From a virus: a stretch of 59,456 nt of DNA. The stretch covers positions 1 through 59,456 of the IMG/VR virus record IMGVR_UViG_3300046093_000047; one strand, given 5' to 3'. The notes under the pieces were generated by a model, which saw only the letters and a program-made list of their open reading frames with translations, was not told the origin of the DNA and made no database searches. Position numbers and translations under genes: made by a program. Positions 33,625-42,342 of this stretch are shown piece by piece (position 1 is the stretch's first letter; each line of letters begins with the position of its first letter).

Positions 33625-34977
33625 ATGAATTTAGTAAAACCAGAAACAATTAATAGCACTGGTTCTATTACTAGGAGTACGATAGGTACTTATTTCGATA
33701 GTACAGGCACAATGCAAACTGCAGCAATTAATGCTGTTCGTATTGACTATGAACCCATCACAAGGGAGTTTAGAGGTGTATTAGTTGAAGCAGCTAGTAC
33801 AAACATTCTCTTAAATTCAACTACTCTTGTTACGCAAAGTGCTACCGTAACAGCATCACAATATACTTTATCTTTCTATGGTACAGGTACTGTGGTTTTA
33901 TCTGGTGTTCACTCTACTACCGTTATTGGTACAGGTACTTATCCGGTAAGAACAAGCTATACGTTTACACCAACAGCAGGAAGTTTAACGTTAACCGTAA
34001 CAGGCACTGTTCAAAAAGCACAATTAGAGTTAGGTTCTAATGCTACAAGCTGGATTTCAACCAACGGCTCTCCTGCAACTAGAGCAGCAGACGTTATTAC
34101 AGGCTCTGGTTTAGTTTACACTACGCTAACTGAAAGTAATCCAACATGGTCTAGTGCAACTACTTATGCATTAGGTGCAAAAGTTGTATATGGTGCTTAT
34201 GGAACTTACGAAAGTCTACAAGCTGGTAACTTAAATCATACACCACCGATTGTATCGCCATACACTGACGCTTATTGGGTCCGTACAGGGCCAACAAATA
34301 AGATGGCAATGTTTGATGAACAAATCAGTAGCGTATCATCTGCTAACTCAGATATCATATTTGCAATTACATCTAGTTCAGTGGATACTGTATCACTTCT
34401 AAATATAGTTGCAGATAGAACTTCTATTTCAGTTACAGACGTTAGCACACATCAGCCCGTATATCACAACTCACAGCAATTATCTGGTGAGGAATCATTA
34501 GATTGGTTTAGTTACTTCTTCTACGATGAAGACACTCTACGAACTAGTAGTTTATACCTAGATGTTCCGAAGGTATCTAATGGTTTGATTTCTATTAAAG
34601 TCTCTGGTCTAGGTACACTATCAGTTGGTACATTTATTTCAGGACAGTTAAAATATTTAGGTACTACACAGTATGGCGTGAACTCAGGGATTATTGATTA
34701 CTCTAGAAAAGACGTAGATGAGTTTGGTAATACCAGCTTTGTAAAAAGAAACTTCAGCAAACGCATGAATGCTACGATATCTCTAACAAATGCTAACTTA
34801 AATAAAGTTCAACGTATTTTATATCAGTTTAGGGCTACACCTGTTCTTTGGCTTGCAAGTACCGATGTTCAATTTGAAGAGCCGCTAATCATCTACGGGT
34901 TTTATAAGGATTTCTCAACAGAGATTTCCTATCCAATGCACTCTATCTGTAATTTGCAGATCGAAGGTTTAATTTAA
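33625..34977 (+). CDS. Tail fibre/baseplate hub-associated protein
   Basis: A 450-residue protein. The first 140 residues match a common phage fibre head with STGTYFDSTGT, NAVRIDYEP and RGVLVEAASTNILLN. The middle holds ALGAKVVYGAYGTYESLQAGN, a carbohydrate-binding-like unit. The last 150 residues (DEFGNTSFVKRNFSKRMNATI, PVLWLASTD) match a domain seen in distal tail proteins of siphoviruses. It probably sits at the tail tip. Confidence 0.7.
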   Translation: MNLVKPETINSTGSITRSTIGTYFDSTGTMQTAAINAVRIDYEPITREFRGVLVEAASTNILLNSTTLVTQSATVTASQYTLSFYGTGTVVLSGVHSTTVIGTGTYPVRTSYTFTPTAGSLTLTVTGTVQKAQLELGSNATSWISTNGSPATRAADVITGSGLVYTTLTESNPTWSSATTYALGAKVVYGAYGTYESLQAGNLNHTPPIVSPYTDAYWVRTGPTNKMAMFDEQISSVSSANSDIIFAITSSSVDTVSLLNIVADRTSISVTDVSTHQPVYHNSQQLSGEESLDWFSYFFYDEDTLRTSSLYLDVPKVSNGLISIKVSGLGTLSVGTFISGQLKYLGTTQYGVNSGIIDYSRKDVDEFGNTSFVKRNFSKRMNATISLTNANLNKVQRILYQFRATPVLWLASTDVQFEEPLIIYGFYKDFSTEISYPMHSICNLQIEGLI

Positions 34978-34989
34978 TAAGGAATAAGA

Positions 34990-35889
34990 ATGTCTATTAC
35001 AGCATTACCAACCCCACCAAGTAGGCAAGACCCTACAAATTTCAACGACAGGGCAGACACTTTCTTAAGTGCTTTACCTTTATTTCAAACCGAAGCAAAT
35101 GCACTACAAGAGAACGTAAACCAAAAAGAAGAAAGTGCTGTTGCTGCTTCTGCCTCTGCACTGTCTGTTGTTAACATTGTCAAATGGGTTAGCGGTACAA
35201 CATATGAAAATGGTGCTGCGGTTTGGAGCCCCATTAACGGTTTAGCTTATCGTAGAATTGCGGCAAGTGGTTCTGGTACTACAGACCCAAGCTCAGATAC
35301 AACAAATTACAAACAAATCTCAGGAACAGGTGATGTTTCAACCTCTGGTAATCAAACTATTACAGGAACTAAAACTTTTACAAGTACGATTAGTGGTAAT
35401 ATCTCTGGTAATGCAGCTACAGCTACCAATGCAACTAATGCAACTAATGCATCGGTATCTTCTCAAGTTGTTGTAAATTATAACAACGATTCAAATGGCA
35501 CTTATGCACTGCTTTGGGGCTCTGGAAATAGTATATATGCTACAGGAGGTATTTTTTGTAATCCCGGTTTAGATACTATTTATGCATCTGAAGTTCAAGC
35601 AACATCTGATGAACGTTTAAAGACAAATTGGAGAGAGTTACCTGTTGACTTCGTAGAAAAACTATCTAAAGTAAAATCAGGTATTTACGATAGAACAGAT
35701 ATTCCGATGACTCAAGCAGGGTCATCTGCCCAAGACTGGCAGAAGTTACTTCCTGAAGTTGTCTCTGAAAATGAAAATGGAATGTTATCTCTTGCATATG
35801 CTAATGCAGCATTAGTTTCTGCAATTGCGTTGGCAAAGGAAGTTGAAATGTTAAAAGAAAAAATTAAACAATTGGAGAATCAATTATGA
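34990..35889 (+). CDS. Tail fibre with S74 intramolecular chaperone
   Basis: A 299-residue protein. The N-terminal part includes a carbohydrate-binding-like WVSGTTYENGAAVWSPINGLAYR. The C terminus from about residue 205 carries SDERLKTNWRELP and ends in a helix with EMLKEKIKQLENQL: the Peptidase_S74 chaperone domain that trimerises the fibre and cleaves itself off. The next gene overlaps its stop by four bases. Confidence 0.9.
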   Translation: MSITALPTPPSRQDPTNFNDRADTFLSALPLFQTEANALQENVNQKEESAVAASASALSVVNIVKWVSGTTYENGAAVWSPINGLAYRRIAASGSGTTDPSSDTTNYKQISGTGDVSTSGNQTITGTKTFTSTISGNISGNAATATNATNATNASVSSQVVVNYNNDSNGTYALLWGSGNSIYATGGIFCNPGLDTIYASEVQATSDERLKTNWRELPVDFVEKLSKVKSGIYDRTDIPMTQAGSSAQDWQKLLPEVVSENENGMLSLAYANAALVSAIALAKEVEMLKEKIKQLENQL

Positions 35890-36254
35890 CAGTAAGAGTT
35901 AGAGGTGGTGATATTGTATTCAATGATGGTAGTACGCAGAGTACTGCTGCAGCAACCCCTAGCACAGACTTTGGTGTCGTTGGTACTTACGCAATTTTAA
36001 TGCATGCAGTCAATTCAGATTTGGCCCAAGGTGCCACAATAGCGGGATCAAGTTTGCGGCATTCATTAACTGGTATTACTCCTTTTGGCGCTGTTACTAG
36101 AAACATCTACGGCACCTACCCCGGAGGCGGTATAGCACCATCTGGAACTTGGAGAAAGATGTCATACGGATTTAGTTATCAGACTTCACCATATGACTCC
36201 TATGGTAATTTAATATACTATTGGCTCCCAAGTTTGTTCGTAAGAATTTCTTAA
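35886..36254 (+). CDS. Fibre tip protein
   Basis: A 122-residue protein beginning with VRGGDIVFNDGSTQSTAA, a motif frequent in short fibre proteins, then a glycine- and aromatic-rich C terminus (YPGGGIAPSGTWRKMSYG). It overlaps the S74 fibre gene (ATGA) and may be a separate adhesin. Confidence 0.65.
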   Translation: MTVRVRGGDIVFNDGSTQSTAAATPSTDFGVVGTYAILMHAVNSDLAQGATIAGSSLRHSLTGITPFGAVTRNIYGTYPGGGIAPSGTWRKMSYGFSYQTSPYDSYGNLIYYWLPSLFVRIS

Positions 36255-36270
36255 TAAAAGGATTTGCAAA

Positions 36271-36543
36271 ATGAAAATTGAATACGCAAAAGACCTGCGA
36301 TGGTCAAACGAGTCCCAAGACACAATTGATTTAATTGTAAAATGGGAGCATTTTAGTGAAGAGCACCCGTTTACAGCTTCTTTAAGCGACCCGGAAAACC
36401 ACGGTAAAAAACTTTTTCAGGACGCAGTCGCAGGTAAATACGGGGAAATCAAAGAGTTTATCTTGGTAACTGAAAATCCCGTTACTACTTCACCATTCCC
36501 AACACCCCCTTCTGCTGAAATTCCTGTGGTGAACATCCTATGA
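36271..36543 (+). CDS. Small conserved phage protein
   Basis: A 90-residue protein with EEHPFTASLSDPENHGKKLF and AGKYGEIKEF, a pattern seen in small phage tail-region proteins. The C terminus is Pro/Thr rich. It overlaps the cupin gene by four bases. Function unknown. Confidence 0.6.
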   Translation: MKIEYAKDLRWSNESQDTIDLIVKWEHFSEEHPFTASLSDPENHGKKLFQDAVAGKYGEIKEFILVTENPVTTSPFPTPPSAEIPVVNIL

Positions 36544-36893
36544 GTACCCCTAATGTATCCATTGGTTGTGTAGCTAATTTATTCTCCCGCATGATGCACT
36601 TTGTAAAAGCGGGAGATATCGAGCACGGGCACACGCACCAGTTCGACCATTTGACCTTATTAGCCAAAGGTAAACTTAAAGTTACCGTAGATGGCGTATC
36701 ATCTGAGTTCACAGCCCCACACATGATCTATATCCACAAAGATAAAGTGCATGAGTTAGAGGCTTTGACAGATGAAACAGTAGCTTACTGTATTCATGCT
36801 TTACGTGATAAAGATAATAATGAAATTTTAGACCCAACAATGATACCCGAAGGTGTTAAACCTCTGTCATTAGCTGGTCCTATTTGTTCATAA
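36540..36893 (+). CDS. Cupin-fold protein
   Basis: A 117-residue single-domain cupin: GDIEHGHTHQFDH (motif 1 with HxH), LKVTVDG, then FTAPHMIYIHKDKVHELEAL (motif 2 with His). The spacing suggests a metal site. In phages such small cupins occur near fibre genes and may be virion proteins or sugar-modifying helpers. The chemistry is unknown. Confidence 0.82.
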   Translation: MSTPNVSIGCVANLFSRMMHFVKAGDIEHGHTHQFDHLTLLAKGKLKVTVDGVSSEFTAPHMIYIHKDKVHELEALTDETVAYCIHALRDKDNNEILDPTMIPEGVKPLSLAGPICS

Positions 36894-36899
36894 TCACCC

Positions 36900-36928
36900 T
36901 TGATTTAACCAACTAGTTATGATATAAT
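36900..36928 (+). promoter_or_regulatory. Sigma70 promoter of the lysis operon
   Basis: TTGATT (36900-36905), a 17-base spacer ending in TGA, and TATAAT (36923-36928). Confidence 0.87.
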
Positions 36929-36941
36929 AGTCTTAACTTTC

Positions 36942-36991
36942 GCCTGAAAGCTTTCTGTTAATTCAGACGGTTTTCAGGCTTTATTTTTATT
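36942..36991 (+). terminator. Hairpin with T-rich tail before the lysis genes
   Basis: GCCTGAAA 36942-36949 pairs with TTTCAGGC 36972-36979, with inner TCTG/CAGA, followed by TTTATTTTTATTA. It lies just after the promoter, as at 10988, and would also stop transcripts from the fibre genes. Confidence 0.8.
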
Positions 36992-37041
36992 ACAGATCAT
37001 AACTAACGTTATACAGCAAACTAGCAGTCAAAGGTATTACT

Positions 37042-37269
37042 ATGTCAGAACAAATTGAACACCGTGTTATTAAACTAGAGTTAAAAGTAGAAGATCACGC
37101 AGAAGAACTAAAGAAACTGCAAGATATCTCTACAGATTTACGCAATTCTTTATCTGGTATTGAAAAGACGTTAAATCAGATTAAATACTTGGCAATCGGT
37201 GCAGTGTTAGTTGTACTAACTCAATCAATGGGTATTACTAACGTACTCAAATTAATAGTAGGATTATAA
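37042..37269 (+). CDS. XhlA-like haemolysin/holin partner
   Basis: A 75-residue protein: residues 1-50 form a charged coiled coil (VIKLELKVEDHAEELKKLQ), then one TM helix (YLAIGAVLVVLTQS) at the C terminus. This is the architecture of XhlA-type proteins that accompany holins. It is first in the lysis cassette, two bases before the holin. Confidence 0.72.
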   Translation: MSEQIEHRVIKLELKVEDHAEELKKLQDISTDLRNSLSGIEKTLNQIKYLAIGAVLVVLTQSMGITNVLKLIVGL

Positions 37270-37270
37270 C

Positions 37271-37762
37271 ATGTTACCATTAATATCGGGAATAGTAAGT
37301 TCATTAATCTCTGCGGGATTACCAAAGCTTGCACAAGTTGTAGTTGACAAGGGTTTAGATTATGTGGAAGAGAAAACAGGTATAAAGCTGGAACCTGAAA
37401 TGTCTGCTGAAAAGATCGCAGAATTAAAACTAGCAGCTTCTAAGCACGAAGAATTCCAAGAAGAACAGCACAATAAAAATACTGCAAGTGCTCGTGATAT
37501 GAATGCTCGTGTGCAAGAATCCAGCGTTGCTTCTACACTAGCTAAAAACGCAGCTTATATCCTAGATTTCATTATCGTCAGTGCTGCAGTGATTGTATCT
37601 TGGCTTGCATTCTTTAAAGGTGTGCCTGTTGAGAATAAAGAAATTGTTTATATGGCATTAGGTTCCTTGTGGACACTTACAGGTACTATCATTAACTTTC
37701 ATCGTGGGTCTTCTCGCAATTCTCAATTAAAAGATGACACCATAAGTAAATTAACCAAGTAA
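37271..37762 (+). CDS. Holin, three-TM superfamily
   Basis: A 163-residue protein with an N-terminal amphipathic/hydrophobic helix, a charged middle (residues 35-85) and hydrophobic helices at about 95-115 and 125-145, ending GTIINFHRGSSRNSQ. That C-terminal motif marks the holin_3TMs family. It forms lesions that trigger lysis. Confidence 0.85.
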   Translation: MLPLISGIVSSLISAGLPKLAQVVVDKGLDYVEEKTGIKLEPEMSAEKIAELKLAASKHEEFQEEQHNKNTASARDMNARVQESSVASTLAKNAAYILDFIIVSAAVIVSWLAFFKGVPVENKEIVYMALGSLWTLTGTIINFHRGSSRNSQLKDDTISKLTK

Positions 37763-37770
37763 GGTGTAAC

Positions 37771-38217
37771 ATGAAATTATCTCAAAATTTTACATTGGAT
37801 GAATTCACACAATCAGCGTCTGCTAAAAGACTTGGTATCTCTAACGAACCAACACCAGAAGTCATTGCTAATCTACAACTACTTGTAACAAACGTCCTGC
37901 AACCGCTTAGAACAGCCCTAGGGCGCTCAATTAAGGTTACTAGCGGCTACCGTAGCCTTGCAGTGAATAAAGCCGTTGGTGGTGTTAAAACAAGCCAGCA
38001 CAGCGAAGGTATGGCAGTGGATATTGTTGTAGACGGTATGACACCTTACGATGTTGTGCAGTTCTTACTTGATATGAACATTGAGTTTGATCAAGTTATT
38101 AACGAGTTTAACGAATGGACACATCTTAGTTTTAACCAAGGTAGTAACCGCAAGCAAGTATTAACCGCTAAAAAGACAGATGGCAAGACTAGATTTATTT
38201 CTGGTCTTTTCAAATAA
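37771..38217 (+). CDS. Endolysin, M15 peptidase
   Basis: A 148-residue peptidoglycan peptidase. SGYRS (58-62), SQHSEGMAVD with His77 and Asp84, and EWTHLSF with His118 form the zinc site of M15 D-Ala-D-Ala carboxypeptidase-like endopeptidases. No signal peptide, so export depends on the holin. It ends the rightward half; the terminator at 38221 follows. Confidence 0.92.
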   Translation: MKLSQNFTLDEFTQSASAKRLGISNEPTPEVIANLQLLVTNVLQPLRTALGRSIKVTSGYRSLAVNKAVGGVKTSQHSEGMAVDIVVDGMTPYDVVQFLLDMNIEFDQVINEFNEWTHLSFNQGSNRKQVLTAKKTDGKTRFISGLFK

Positions 38218-38220
38218 AAG

Positions 38221-38262
38221 AAACCCCTAGAGGAAACCTTACGGAATCTTCTAGGGGTTTTT
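38221..38262. terminator. Bidirectional intrinsic terminator
   Basis: AAACCCCTAGA (38221-38231) pairs with TCTAGGGGTTT (38249-38259), T tract on the plus side and an A-rich side for the other strand. It separates the converging halves. Confidence 0.92.
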
Positions 38263-38274
38263 CTACGTCTGTAG

Positions 38275-38517
38275 TTATCCTACAAACTCTTCTAGTTGTT
38301 TAGCTGTCATTGAACCTGTGTGACGTTTAACTACTTGTGTTCCTTCCATTAGCAATACCGTAGGTACTCCACGAATATTGAATTCAGTTGTAGCTGTAGG
38401 GTCAGCGTCAATATCAATTATATTGATCGGAACGCCGAGGTCAATATCTTGAAGTTTTTTCTTCAGTTGTTGACAAGGGCCGCACCAGTGGGCGCTAAAT
38501 ACTACTAGATTTTTCAT
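38275..38517 (-). CDS. Thioredoxin
   Basis: An 80-residue minimal thioredoxin with CGPC at residues 12-15, the cis-Pro in GVPTV near 52 and no extra domains. It likely reduces the phage ribonucleotide reductase encoded upstream, or a phage-specific partner. It lies downstream of nrdB, separated by an endonuclease VII-like gene that overlaps its start by 23 bases. Confidence 0.92.
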   Translation of the reverse strand: MKNLVVFSAHWCGPCQQLKKKLQDIDLGVPINIIDIDADPTATTEFNIRGVPTVLLMEGTQVVKRHTGSMTAKQLEEFVG

Positions 38518-38956
38518 TTGTTTCCTTTAAATAGTTGATAGCGTTTTCTAAAATAACAGGATTATCTTTAGCCATACCGAGCATTGAATTGCACGAGCGA
38601 TATAATAACCCTCTTACTACGCCAGTTGAATGACAGTGGTCAACGTAGAGATATTTATGCGTGTTATTATCTTGATGTGTTCCGCATATTTTGCAGTTGT
38701 AATTCTGTTTTTCTAATAACTCCAAGTATTGTTCTTTTGTCAGATTGTATTTATTTTCGATCATCCACCAACGATTAGAATCTGCTTTCTTATCTCGATT
38801 TTTCTCAAACCATTTGTCATTGTAAACTTTTTGACAAGATTTACAAGCAGCTTTCTTACCGTCTTTAGAGTGTTTGTAATTTGAGAACTCACTGTAGAGT
38901 TTTAATTCTCCACAGCGAGAACAGACCTTATTTAGCCCACACATCTTGCCAATCAC
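38495..38956 (-). CDS. Endonuclease VII-like recombination nuclease
   Basis: A 153-residue protein resembling T4 gp49: two N-terminal zinc knuckles (CSRCGE, CKSCQK), CKICG, then VDHCHSTGVVRGLLYRSCNSMLG. The usual GLLCxxCN has Tyr in place of the first Cys, so a zinc ligand is missing there. An internal Met at 38944 may be the real start; the current start overlaps the nrdB end by 29 bases. It may resolve branched DNA or be a homing-type nuclease. Confidence 0.82.
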   Translation of the reverse strand: MIGKMCGLNKVCSRCGELKLYSEFSNYKHSKDGKKAACKSCQKVYNDKWFEKNRDKKADSNRWWMIENKYNLTKEQYLELLEKQNYNCKICGTHQDNNTHKYLYVDHCHSTGVVRGLLYRSCNSMLGMAKDNPVILENAINYLKETNEKSSSI

Positions 38957-39899
38957 CTGTTAAAGCACCTTTGGCATAATCAGTTACTCGTTGCTCAAAG
39001 AAGTTGCTATGTGTAGTACCAAGCATACCATCAACCCAAGGTAAAGGATTCTTTTTGATTTTAAAGATACCTTTCAAACCAAGAGCAATCAACCTGCGAT
39101 CTGCAATGTAACGAATATAAAGTTTAACTTCTTCTTTAGTCAGCCCTTGCATTTCATTTACACCAAAAGCTAAGTCAATGAATTTATCTTCAAGATCAAC
39201 CATTTTTTGTGCAATGGTATACAACTGAGATTTTAGTTCATCAGTCCAAATATGTTTATTTTCTTTAACAAATTCTCTGAATAATTTGATCATGCTTTCA
39301 GTGTGTAGAGATTCATCAACTTGTGACCAAGCAATGATTTGACCCATCCCTTTCATCTTACCGAAACGAGCAAAGTTTAAAAGCATTACGAAAGAACTGA
39401 ATAGTTGCATACCTTCTGTGAATGCACTAAATACAGCAACTTGTTGTGCCACTGAATTTTCATCTTGATTAATAAAAGATTCAATGTAATCGTGCTTGTC
39501 CTTCATCTCTTCATACTGTAGAAATTCATTGTATGTAGTCTCTGGCATACCCAATGTTTCAATCAGGTGTGAATAAGCTGCAACGTGAATTGCTTCTCGT
39601 GCTGCAAAGCTTGATAACATCATTCGTACTTCAGGTGCAGGAAAGTTTGGAAGGTAATTTGTTACATATGCACCAGCTACATCAATATCACCTTGTGTGA
39701 AGAATCGAAAGATGTGTGTAAGAAACTGCTTTTCACTTTCTGTGAGCTTGTTCTTCCAATCATTAACATCTTCAATCATTGGTACTTCAGTATGCAACCA
39801 ATGCATCTTTTCAGACATTAAGAAAGCATCGTATGCCCAAGGGTAGCTAAAGGGTTTAAAGTAACTGCGTTTATCTGTAAGTTTCAATTTTGTTTTCAT
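38928..39899 (-). CDS. nrdB: Ribonucleotide reductase, small subunit
   Basis: A 323-residue class Ia beta subunit. The metal ligands appear as QGDIDV (Asp), REAIHVAAY (Glu and His, with the radical Tyr four residues after His, as Tyr122 in E. coli) and DESLHTES. It works with NrdA (39949) to make deoxynucleotides. A TTCG hairpin separates the two genes. Confidence 0.95.
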   Translation of the reverse strand: MKTKLKLTDKRSYFKPFSYPWAYDAFLMSEKMHWLHTEVPMIEDVNDWKNKLTESEKQFLTHIFRFFTQGDIDVAGAYVTNYLPNFPAPEVRMMLSSFAAREAIHVAAYSHLIETLGMPETTYNEFLQYEEMKDKHDYIESFINQDENSVAQQVAVFSAFTEGMQLFSSFVMLLNFARFGKMKGMGQIIAWSQVDESLHTESMIKLFREFVKENKHIWTDELKSQLYTIAQKMVDLEDKFIDLAFGVNEMQGLTKEEVKLYIRYIADRRLIALGLKGIFKIKKNPLPWVDGMLGTTHSNFFEQRVTDYAKGALTGDWQDVWAK

Positions 39900-39910
39900 T
39901 TATATCCTTA

Positions 39911-39937
39911 AAATAGAAAGAGACTGCCGAAGCAGCC
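39911..39937 (-). terminator. Intrinsic terminator between nrdA and nrdB
   Basis: On the minus strand GGCTGC-TTCG-GCAGTC followed by TCTTTCTATTTT. Partial read-through would set the nrdA/nrdB ratio. Confidence 0.7.
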
Positions 39938-39948
39938 CCTATTATACA

Positions 39949-41739
39949 TCAACCTTCACAAGCTAGACAAGTGTCGTTGTTTACTAATGATGACATGTCG
40001 ATTTCATCCTCAATTCTTCTTCGTTCAACCTTCTGACCAACCTTATCAGCTTTACGCAATTTAGAACTACGAACATAGTATAAAGATTTTAACCCTTGCT
40101 TCCAAGCTTGAAAGTGAACAGCGTGTAAGTATTTTACACTAACATCAGGTCTAAAGAACAGATTTGTACTGATTGCTTGATCAACAAACTGTTGTCTATC
40201 AGATGTTTGCTCAACAATCCAACGTTGATCAATTTCGGCAGCAGTTTTAAACACATCTCTGGTGTACTGATCCATCCATTCTAGATTCTGTACTGAACCA
40301 TCATCTGCAATAATACTCGCCCACGTATCATCATACCAAGAATCTTCATGTTTCAAAGCTTCTTCTTTAATGATCTTATCTAAAAACCTGTTCTTATTCA
40401 AGAATGCACCAGAAGTAGTATCTTGACGATATGCATTTGCTGAGTAGGGCTCAATACTTGGTGAAGTGTTTCCCATGATAATTGAACTAGACGCATTCGG
40501 TGCAACAGCCATAACATGACTACACCGCTTCATCACATTCATAGTTGCTGCATCTGGACAAGGACCACGTAAGATTGCTAACTTTTCATTTGCAGCATCA
40601 AGTTGTGTTCTAATGTGTTTAAACATTCGCATGTTAGTACTCTTAGCCAATGCGCCCTCAAATACAATATTATTCTTTTGCAGATAAGCATGATAACCTA
40701 ATGCACCAACTCCTACGCTTCTCTCTTGAATTGCACTGAATCTTGCTCTTGCAATCTCATTAGGAGCATTCTGAATAAAATACTCAATAACGTTATCAAG
40801 CATTTCTAATATATCAGGAATGAACTGAGAATCGTTTTTCCAAGTATCAAAGTATTCCAAATTGACTGAACTCAAGCAACAAACTGCAGTACGCTCTGCT
40901 GACGTAGCTAGTGAAATTTCACTGCACAAATTAGAACCATGATTTTTTAATCCTAGTTTCTTTTGGTATTCAGGTAGTCCTTCATTTGCACGATCAATAA
41001 ACCAAAGGTATGGTTCACCAGTTTGCATACGTAATTCTAGCAGTTTCATCCAAAGAGCTTTAGCAGAAACAACTTCAGTTACTTTACCGCTGTGTGGTTG
41101 CACCAATTCCCACGAATCATCTGCTGTTGGGTCAATCATGCATTTTTCAATAATCTGCATAAATTTGTCACTGATATTTACACCGTGATTCAAATTCAGT
41201 GTACGCATGTTTTGATCACCAGTTGGTTTACGCATTTCCAAGAACTGCGTAATATCTGGATGACTAATGTCCAAGTAAGCAGCATAAGAGCCTCTGCGAG
41301 TTGTACCTTGCTTGTATGCCAAACTAGATGCATCGTATACTTTTAAATGCGGCATTACACCTGCAGATTTTTCATCACAACCACGGATACCTACGTGTAT
41401 TCCTACGCCACCACCCATCATAGATAACCAGTTTGTTTCAGATAGGTTATTAACCAAACCTTCAGAAGTATCGTCCAAGAAATTTAAGTAGCAGCTAATT
41501 GGTAAACCACGTTTATTCCGTCCAAAAGATAGAATTGGGGTAGAGTAAGATAACCAGTGCTTTGATGCGTAGTCATAAAGACGTTGAGCATGTGCTTCAT
41601 CTGTAGCGAAAGATTGTGATACGAAAGCAAATCTATCTTGAGGTGACTGTTCATCATCTCGCATGTACGACTCTTTTAATCGTTTTAAACCAAGTTCATC
41701 AAACAATGAATCTCGGGTGTAATCTTTCTTAATTTGCAT
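39949..41739 (-). CDS. nrdA: Ribonucleotide reductase, large subunit
   Basis: A 596-residue class Ia alpha subunit. Visible residues: the active-site Cys in PISCYLNF, radical Cys in NLCSEI, second redox Cys in AVCCLSS, radical-path Tyr pair in LYYVRS and the C-terminal CLAC swinging arm. It is far shorter than E. coli NrdA (761 residues) and begins directly in the barrel domain, so the N-terminal ATP-cone that gives dATP feedback is absent. It starts one base after the preceding stop. Confidence 0.95.
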   Translation of the reverse strand: MQIKKDYTRDSLFDELGLKRLKESYMRDDEQSPQDRFAFVSQSFATDEAHAQRLYDYASKHWLSYSTPILSFGRNKRGLPISCYLNFLDDTSEGLVNNLSETNWLSMMGGGVGIHVGIRGCDEKSAGVMPHLKVYDASSLAYKQGTTRRGSYAAYLDISHPDITQFLEMRKPTGDQNMRTLNLNHGVNISDKFMQIIEKCMIDPTADDSWELVQPHSGKVTEVVSAKALWMKLLELRMQTGEPYLWFIDRANEGLPEYQKKLGLKNHGSNLCSEISLATSAERTAVCCLSSVNLEYFDTWKNDSQFIPDILEMLDNVIEYFIQNAPNEIARARFSAIQERSVGVGALGYHAYLQKNNIVFEGALAKSTNMRMFKHIRTQLDAANEKLAILRGPCPDAATMNVMKRCSHVMAVAPNASSSIIMGNTSPSIEPYSANAYRQDTTSGAFLNKNRFLDKIIKEEALKHEDSWYDDTWASIIADDGSVQNLEWMDQYTRDVFKTAAEIDQRWIVEQTSDRQQFVDQAISTNLFFRPDVSVKYLHAVHFQAWKQGLKSLYYVRSSKLRKADKVGQKVERRRIEDEIDMSSLVNNDTCLACEG

Positions 41740-42159
41740 TTATTCATCCTCTGTGATTGTTGTATATTTATCTCGTGCTTCAAGCATAGCTTGCGCATCT
41801 TCTGTCTCATATCTTGAACGGTAAACATCTTCTGTTAACTTGCTTCCACTCGCTTTGTCAATGGCTGGTTTACTAGCGTAACCACTGTAAATCCAAGCTT
41901 CATCTGTGCGCTCTGCACCAACCCACCTACTACACATTACAATTTCATTGAATCTATTGCGATGTGTCAACCCATCTTGACGCTCAAAAGGTTTATCAAC
42001 ATCCATACCTAACGAATGCAGAAAACTTTTGAACTTAATCTCTTCATTTTCAAACTCTGCTGAGTAATTGGGCATTACTTTTACAATCTCAGATTCTGAA
42101 ACAATGCACAATGCTACGATTGCATTTGGACGAGGAGGAAATGTTAATTTTTTATTCAT
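41740..42159 (-). CDS. Conserved hypothetical protein
   Basis: A 139-residue protein with CSRWVGAERTDEAWIY in the middle and a charged, Asp/Glu-rich end. It abuts nrdA without a gap, so the two are co-transcribed from the promoter at 42190-42218. No motif I recognise. Confidence 0.7.
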   Translation of the reverse strand: MNKKLTFPPRPNAIVALCIVSESEIVKVMPNYSAEFENEEIKFKSFLHSLGMDVDKPFERQDGLTHRNRFNEIVMCSRWVGAERTDEAWIYSGYASKPAIDKASGSKLTEDVYRSRYETEDAQAMLEARDKYTTITEDE

Positions 42160-42189
42160 GTACTACCTTTAAAAATTAAGAGAATAGTG

Positions 42190-42218
42190 ATTATATCACA
42201 GGGATTTGGGTAAAGCAA
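42190..42218 (-). promoter_or_regulatory. Sigma70-like promoter of the nrd operon
   Basis: On the minus strand TTGCTT (42213-42218), a 17-base spacer and TATAAT (42190-42195) with TGA before it. It lies inside the end of the small ORF at 42196. Confidence 0.75.
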
Positions 42219-42342
42219 GGTCTTCATCCGTATCTACAGAATGTAGTTCCTTGTGGTCTTGAATTAGCTTATGCGTAGCAGCATAAAGTACTACTACGAT
42301 TGCTACCGTAATGATAGCACATAAAATCAACAGAAAGTTCAT
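42196..42342 (-). CDS. Small membrane protein
   Basis: A 48-residue ORF whose ATG overlaps the upstream stop (ATGA). Residues 2-22 are one hydrophobic helix (FLLILCAIITVAIVVVLY), followed by a polar acidic tail. It is too short for family assignment but well placed in the operon with a GAAAGG ribosome site. Its 3' end overlaps the nrd promoter. Confidence 0.6.
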   Translation of the reverse strand: MNFLLILCAIITVAIVVVLYAATHKLIQDHKELHSVDTDEDLALPKSL

